The notes under the pieces were generated by a model. That model saw only the letters and a list, made by a program, of their open reading frames with translations, did no database searches and was not told the DNA's origin. DNA of 6,990 bases from JBHENW01 sp046261875 (GTDB lineage Bacteria; Acidobacteriota; Thermoanaerobaculia; UBA5066; Gp7-AA6). Of the stretch, positions 4,457 through 6,990 are shown piece by piece. The position numbers and the translations under genes were made by a program. The stretch covers positions 1 to 6,990 of the forward strand of contig JBHENW010000087.1 in assembly GCA_046261875.1 (NCBI GenBank). Direction: 5' to 3'. Position 1 is the stretch's first letter; each line of letters begins with the position of its first letter.

Positions 4457-6400
4457 ATGCTCAAAACCATGCGTTCGAGCTTCCACAAGCTCAAGTGGAC
4501 GCTCTTCGTGGTCATCATCGTGTTCCTCCTCGGCTTCGTCTTCTTCTCGGGCTCCGGGCCGGGAGGGGCGGATGACCCGGGCAACCAGGTCGTCGCCGAA
4601 GTCGGCGGGGAGCGCATCCTGGCCGCGGACTTCGACCGGCAGTACCGGGCGCAGCTCCAGCAGTACCAGCAGATGTACCAGGGCAACTTCACGCCTCAGC
4701 TCGCCCGGGCGCTCGACCTCCCCCGCCAGGTCCTCGACGGGATGGTGGATCGCATCCTGCGGCTGGAGGCAGCGCGGCGGCTGAACCTGAGGGTCTCCGA
4801 CGAAGAGGTCGCCCAGCGGATCATGACCCTCTTTCAGGACAAAGGTCAGTTCATCGGCCGCGAGAAATACGAAAAGATGCTGCGGGCCAACGGGATGTAC
4901 CCGTCCCGCTTCGAACAGGAGCTCCGGGAAGACCTCCTCGCCCAGAAGTACGGCGCGCTCGTCCGCGCTTCCGTCCTCGTGCCGGACTCCGACGTCCTCC
5001 GCGAATTCTCCAACCGCAACGAGAAGGCGACGATCGAGTACATCCTCGTGCCGGCCAGCCGGCTCGAGAGCGCCTCCACGCCGACCGACGCGGAGCTGCA
5101 GGCCTATTACGACAAGTACCGCGAGCGGTATCGCGCGCCCGAGCAGAGGCGTCTGCGCTACCTCCTCGTCGAGCGGGCGAAGGTTCGCACGAAGATGACC
5201 GCCGCCGAGCCCGAGATCAAGGCCGAGTACGACCGCCGGCGCGACAGCCTCGGCGTGCCGGAGCAGGTCAACGCGGCGCACATCCTGATCAAAGTGGACG
5301 CCGACACGACGGACGACCAGGCGAGGCAGAAGGCGGAGTCCCTCGCGGCGCGCGCGAGGGTCGGAGAAGATTTCGCGAAGCTCGCCAACGAGAACACCGA
5401 GGACGAGACGGGCAAAGGCAGCGGCGGACGCCTGCCGCTCTTCGGGCGGGGACAGATGGTCGCGGCCTTCGACCAGGCCGTCTTCAATATGCAGCCGGGA
5501 GAGATCCGCACCGTGAAGACGGAGTTCGGCCACCACGTCATCCGGCTCGACGAGCGCACTCCCGCGCGCACGCGGCCGCTCGAAGAGGTCCGCGCATCGC
5601 TCGAAGCCGAGCTGCTCGACCGCAAGAGCACGGCGGAGACGGACCGGATCGCCCGGGAGCTGGCGCAGAAGCTGTTGAAGATGAGAGCTGCGTCCGAGGA
5701 CGAGCTGCGCAAGCTCCAGTCGGACACGATCACCTACAACACGACGGCGTGGGTCGGAAAGGGAGAGGCCATCGAGGGGATCGGCGCGAACCAGCAGTTG
5801 TCGGAGGAAGCCTGGTCGGCGAAAGTGGGCGAGATCTCGGCCAACCCGATCCCGACCGCCCGCGGGATCGCGTTCGTTCGCCCCTCCGAGGAGCGGCCGG
5901 CCGGCGTGCCGCCGCTGGCGGAGGTCCGTGACCGCGTTGCGGCGGACTGGAAGCGCGAGCGCCGCGAGAAGGACGCTCTGGCGACGCTGGAGCCCGCCGC
6001 GCGCGAGCTCGCCGCGGGTGGCACCCTCGGCCCTCTGGCGCAGCGCTACGAGACGGAGGTCAAGACGACGCCCGAGTTCGCGCCGGGCGGCCCGATCCCG
6101 GAGCTCGGGGTCGCGCCGGAGCTCTCGGAGGCGGTCTTCAAGACCCCCGCGGGGCAGGCCGGCCCACCCGTCCCGGCCCCGGGCGGTTTCGTCGTGTTCC
6201 GCGTGCTGACGCGGCAGCAGGCGGACCCCAGCACCCTCGAGACGCAGAAGGGGGAGATCCTGGAGACTCTGCGCTCGAAGGAAGCGGAGCGGCTGGTCCG
6301 GTCCTACCTGCAGCAGCTGCGAGCCGACCAGAGGGTCCAGGTCAACGAGCAGTTGCTCGAGTCCTGGCTGCCCGAGGAGGAAGGCACCCCGCGGACGTAA
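4457..6400 (+). CDS. ppiD: PpiD-like membrane-anchored peptidyl-prolyl cis-trans isomerase (parvulin/SurA type)
   Basis: A periplasmic folding helper of 647 residues, close to the usual PpiD length. A basic N-terminus and an uncleaved anchor at about residues 14-30 (TLFVVIIVFLLGFVFF) match PpiD. A SurA-N-like helical chaperone domain covers about 42-190. The parvulin domain spans about 271-365. It starts VNAAHILIKV, whose His275 is the conserved active-site histidine, continues through FAKLANENTEDETGKGSGG and GRGQMVAAFDQAVFNMQPGEI, and ends FGHHVIRLDE with the second conserved histidine. Residues about 366-647 are a charged C-terminal region. Within it the segment at about 545-585 (GPIPELGVAPELSEAVF, then GGFVVFRV) looks like the back half of a degenerate second parvulin fold. 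The family helps newly exported proteins leaving the Sec channel. It is divergent from the FecR-mre cluster and precedes ruvA by 37 bases. A SurA-family name would also be defensible. Confidence 0.9.
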   Translation: MLKTMRSSFHKLKWTLFVVIIVFLLGFVFFSGSGPGGADDPGNQVVAEVGGERILAADFDRQYRAQLQQYQQMYQGNFTPQLARALDLPRQVLDGMVDRILRLEAARRLNLRVSDEEVAQRIMTLFQDKGQFIGREKYEKMLRANGMYPSRFEQELREDLLAQKYGALVRASVLVPDSDVLREFSNRNEKATIEYILVPASRLESASTPTDAELQAYYDKYRERYRAPEQRRLRYLLVERAKVRTKMTAAEPEIKAEYDRRRDSLGVPEQVNAAHILIKVDADTTDDQARQKAESLAARARVGEDFAKLANENTEDETGKGSGGRLPLFGRGQMVAAFDQAVFNMQPGEIRTVKTEFGHHVIRLDERTPARTRPLEEVRASLEAELLDRKSTAETDRIARELAQKLLKMRAASEDELRKLQSDTITYNTTAWVGKGEAIEGIGANQQLSEEAWSAKVGEISANPIPTARGIAFVRPSEERPAGVPPLAEVRDRVAADWKRERREKDALATLEPAARELAAGGTLGPLAQRYETEVKTTPEFAPGGPIPELGVAPELSEAVFKTPAGQAGPPVPAPGGFVVFRVLTRQQADPSTLETQKGEILETLRSKEAERLVRSYLQQLRADQRVQVNEQLLESWLPEEEGTPRT

Positions 6401-6437
6401 GCCGTACGATTCGGCATTCCGAGCGAGCGAGCGCGAC

Positions 6438-6990
6438 GTGATTGGAAGACTGACGGGCCGGCTCGCCGGCAAGGCCACCGATCACGTCGTCCTGGACGTC
6501 TCCGGCGTCGGTTACCTCGTCCACATCCCCCTTTCGACCTTCTACGACCTGCCCGAGGCGGAGGGTCCGGCCTCTCTCTACATCCACACCCACGTGCGCG
6601 AAGACACGCTCGCGCTTTACGGCTTCCTGACGGAGAGAGAGCGCGCCCTCTTCCTGCTCCTCATCTCCGTCGCCGGGATCGGGCCGCGGGTCGGATTGAC
6701 GGTCCTCTCCGGAATCCCCCCGGCCGAGCTCGTCGACGCCCTGCGCAAGCAGGACGTCCGACGGCTCGTCGCGATTCCCGGCGTCGGCAAGAAGACGGCC
6801 GAGCGGATGGTGCTCGAGCTGGCGGAAAAGGTCGCGACGTTCGAGGCCGAAGGGGAACCCGCGGCTCCCGCCGCCGTCTCGCCGGAGGACGTGGTGTCGG
6901 CGCTCGTGAACCTGGGGTACCGCAAGGCGGAGGCGGAGCGGGCGGTCGAGACCGTCGCCCTGGTGATCGACTGCGAGCCGGACGCGGTGC
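6438..6990 (+). CDS. ruvA: Holliday junction branch-migration protein RuvA, C-terminus cut by window edge
   Basis: The junction-binding subunit of the RuvAB(C) recombination complex, a tetramer that holds the four-way junction open while RuvB pumps DNA. The GTG at 6438 opens VIGRLTGRLAGK, the exact position of the RuvA N-terminus, and 184 codons are present. Only about 10-20 residues should be missing. The OB-fold domain I (about 1-62) carries VSGVGYLVHI and VREDTLALYGF. Glu55 and Asp56 in the latter coincide with the acidic pin of E. coli RuvA. Two helix-hairpin-helix motifs follow: VAGIGPRVGLTVLSG at 78-92 and IPGVGKKTAERMVLEL at 113-128. After a Pro/Ala-rich linker (about 138-148), domain III (VSPEDVVSALVNLGYRKAEAE, which binds RuvB) begins at about 147. 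No strong Shine-Dalgarno sequence is seen; the preceding bases are GAGCGAGCGAGCG. It is probably co-transcribed with ppiD, and ruvC is not directly upstream. Confidence 0.96.
   Translation, partial: MIGRLTGRLAGKATDHVVLDVSGVGYLVHIPLSTFYDLPEAEGPASLYIHTHVREDTLALYGFLTERERALFLLLISVAGIGPRVGLTVLSGIPPAELVDALRKQDVRRLVAIPGVGKKTAERMVLELAEKVATFEAEGEPAAPAAVSPEDVVSALVNLGYRKAEAERAVETVALVIDCEPDAV

Noticed and set aside
4340..6478. A 712-codon open frame on the minus strand opposite ppiD, longer than ppiD itself
   Set aside because: It is an antisense shadow produced by GC-rich codon usage. Its translation is low-complexity Arg/Leu/Asp with no recognisable domain, while the plus strand encodes a clear PpiD with parvulin motifs.

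Overview
The window is a GC-rich, densely coded bacterial chromosome segment. A Gram-negative-type envelope is suggested by the MreBCD/PBP2 elongation set, a membrane-anchored periplasmic PpiD/SurA-type foldase and a membrane-anchored FecR-domain protein. The GC richness, the FecR protein next to mreB and the gap repeats made of GACTCCC-like heptamers make me think of Acidobacteriota (for example Thermoanaerobaculia-like lineages) or another GC-rich environmental phylum. That placement is an impression; nothing in the window proves it.

Left part (positions 1-4305, all minus strand, read right to left): a FecR-domain membrane protein, mreB, mreC, mreD and the start of mrdA (PBP2, running off the left edge). 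This is the classical rod-shape (elongasome) cluster. MreB filaments under the inner membrane work with MreC, MreD, PBP2 and usually RodA to direct lateral peptidoglycan synthesis. The unusual member is the first gene, a 479-residue FecR/Fn3/Ig-like protein only 28 bases upstream of mreB and apparently in the same transcript.

Right part (4457-6990, plus strand): a PpiD-like membrane-anchored peptidyl-prolyl isomerase followed after 37 bases by ruvA (Holliday-junction binding protein, cut by the right edge). The two halves are divergently transcribed from a 151-base gap (4306-4456) that holds an extended -10-like element in each direction.

The most striking non-coding signal is a family of 7-base tandem repeats (GGRAGTC / GACTYCC) in the gaps of the mre operon. 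One array (266-307) lies directly against the mrdA start codon. Two more (1708-1735 and 1781-1808) face each other between mreB and mreC and can fold, imperfectly, into a long hairpin that starts in the mreB stop codon and ends one base before the mreC start codon. Neither mreC nor mrdA has a visible Shine-Dalgarno sequence, so these repeats occupy the translation initiation regions of both genes. I found no RNA genes, CRISPR array, insertion sequence or clear intrinsic terminator. No definite new system is visible; the leads are the repeat elements and the FecR protein at the head of the operon.
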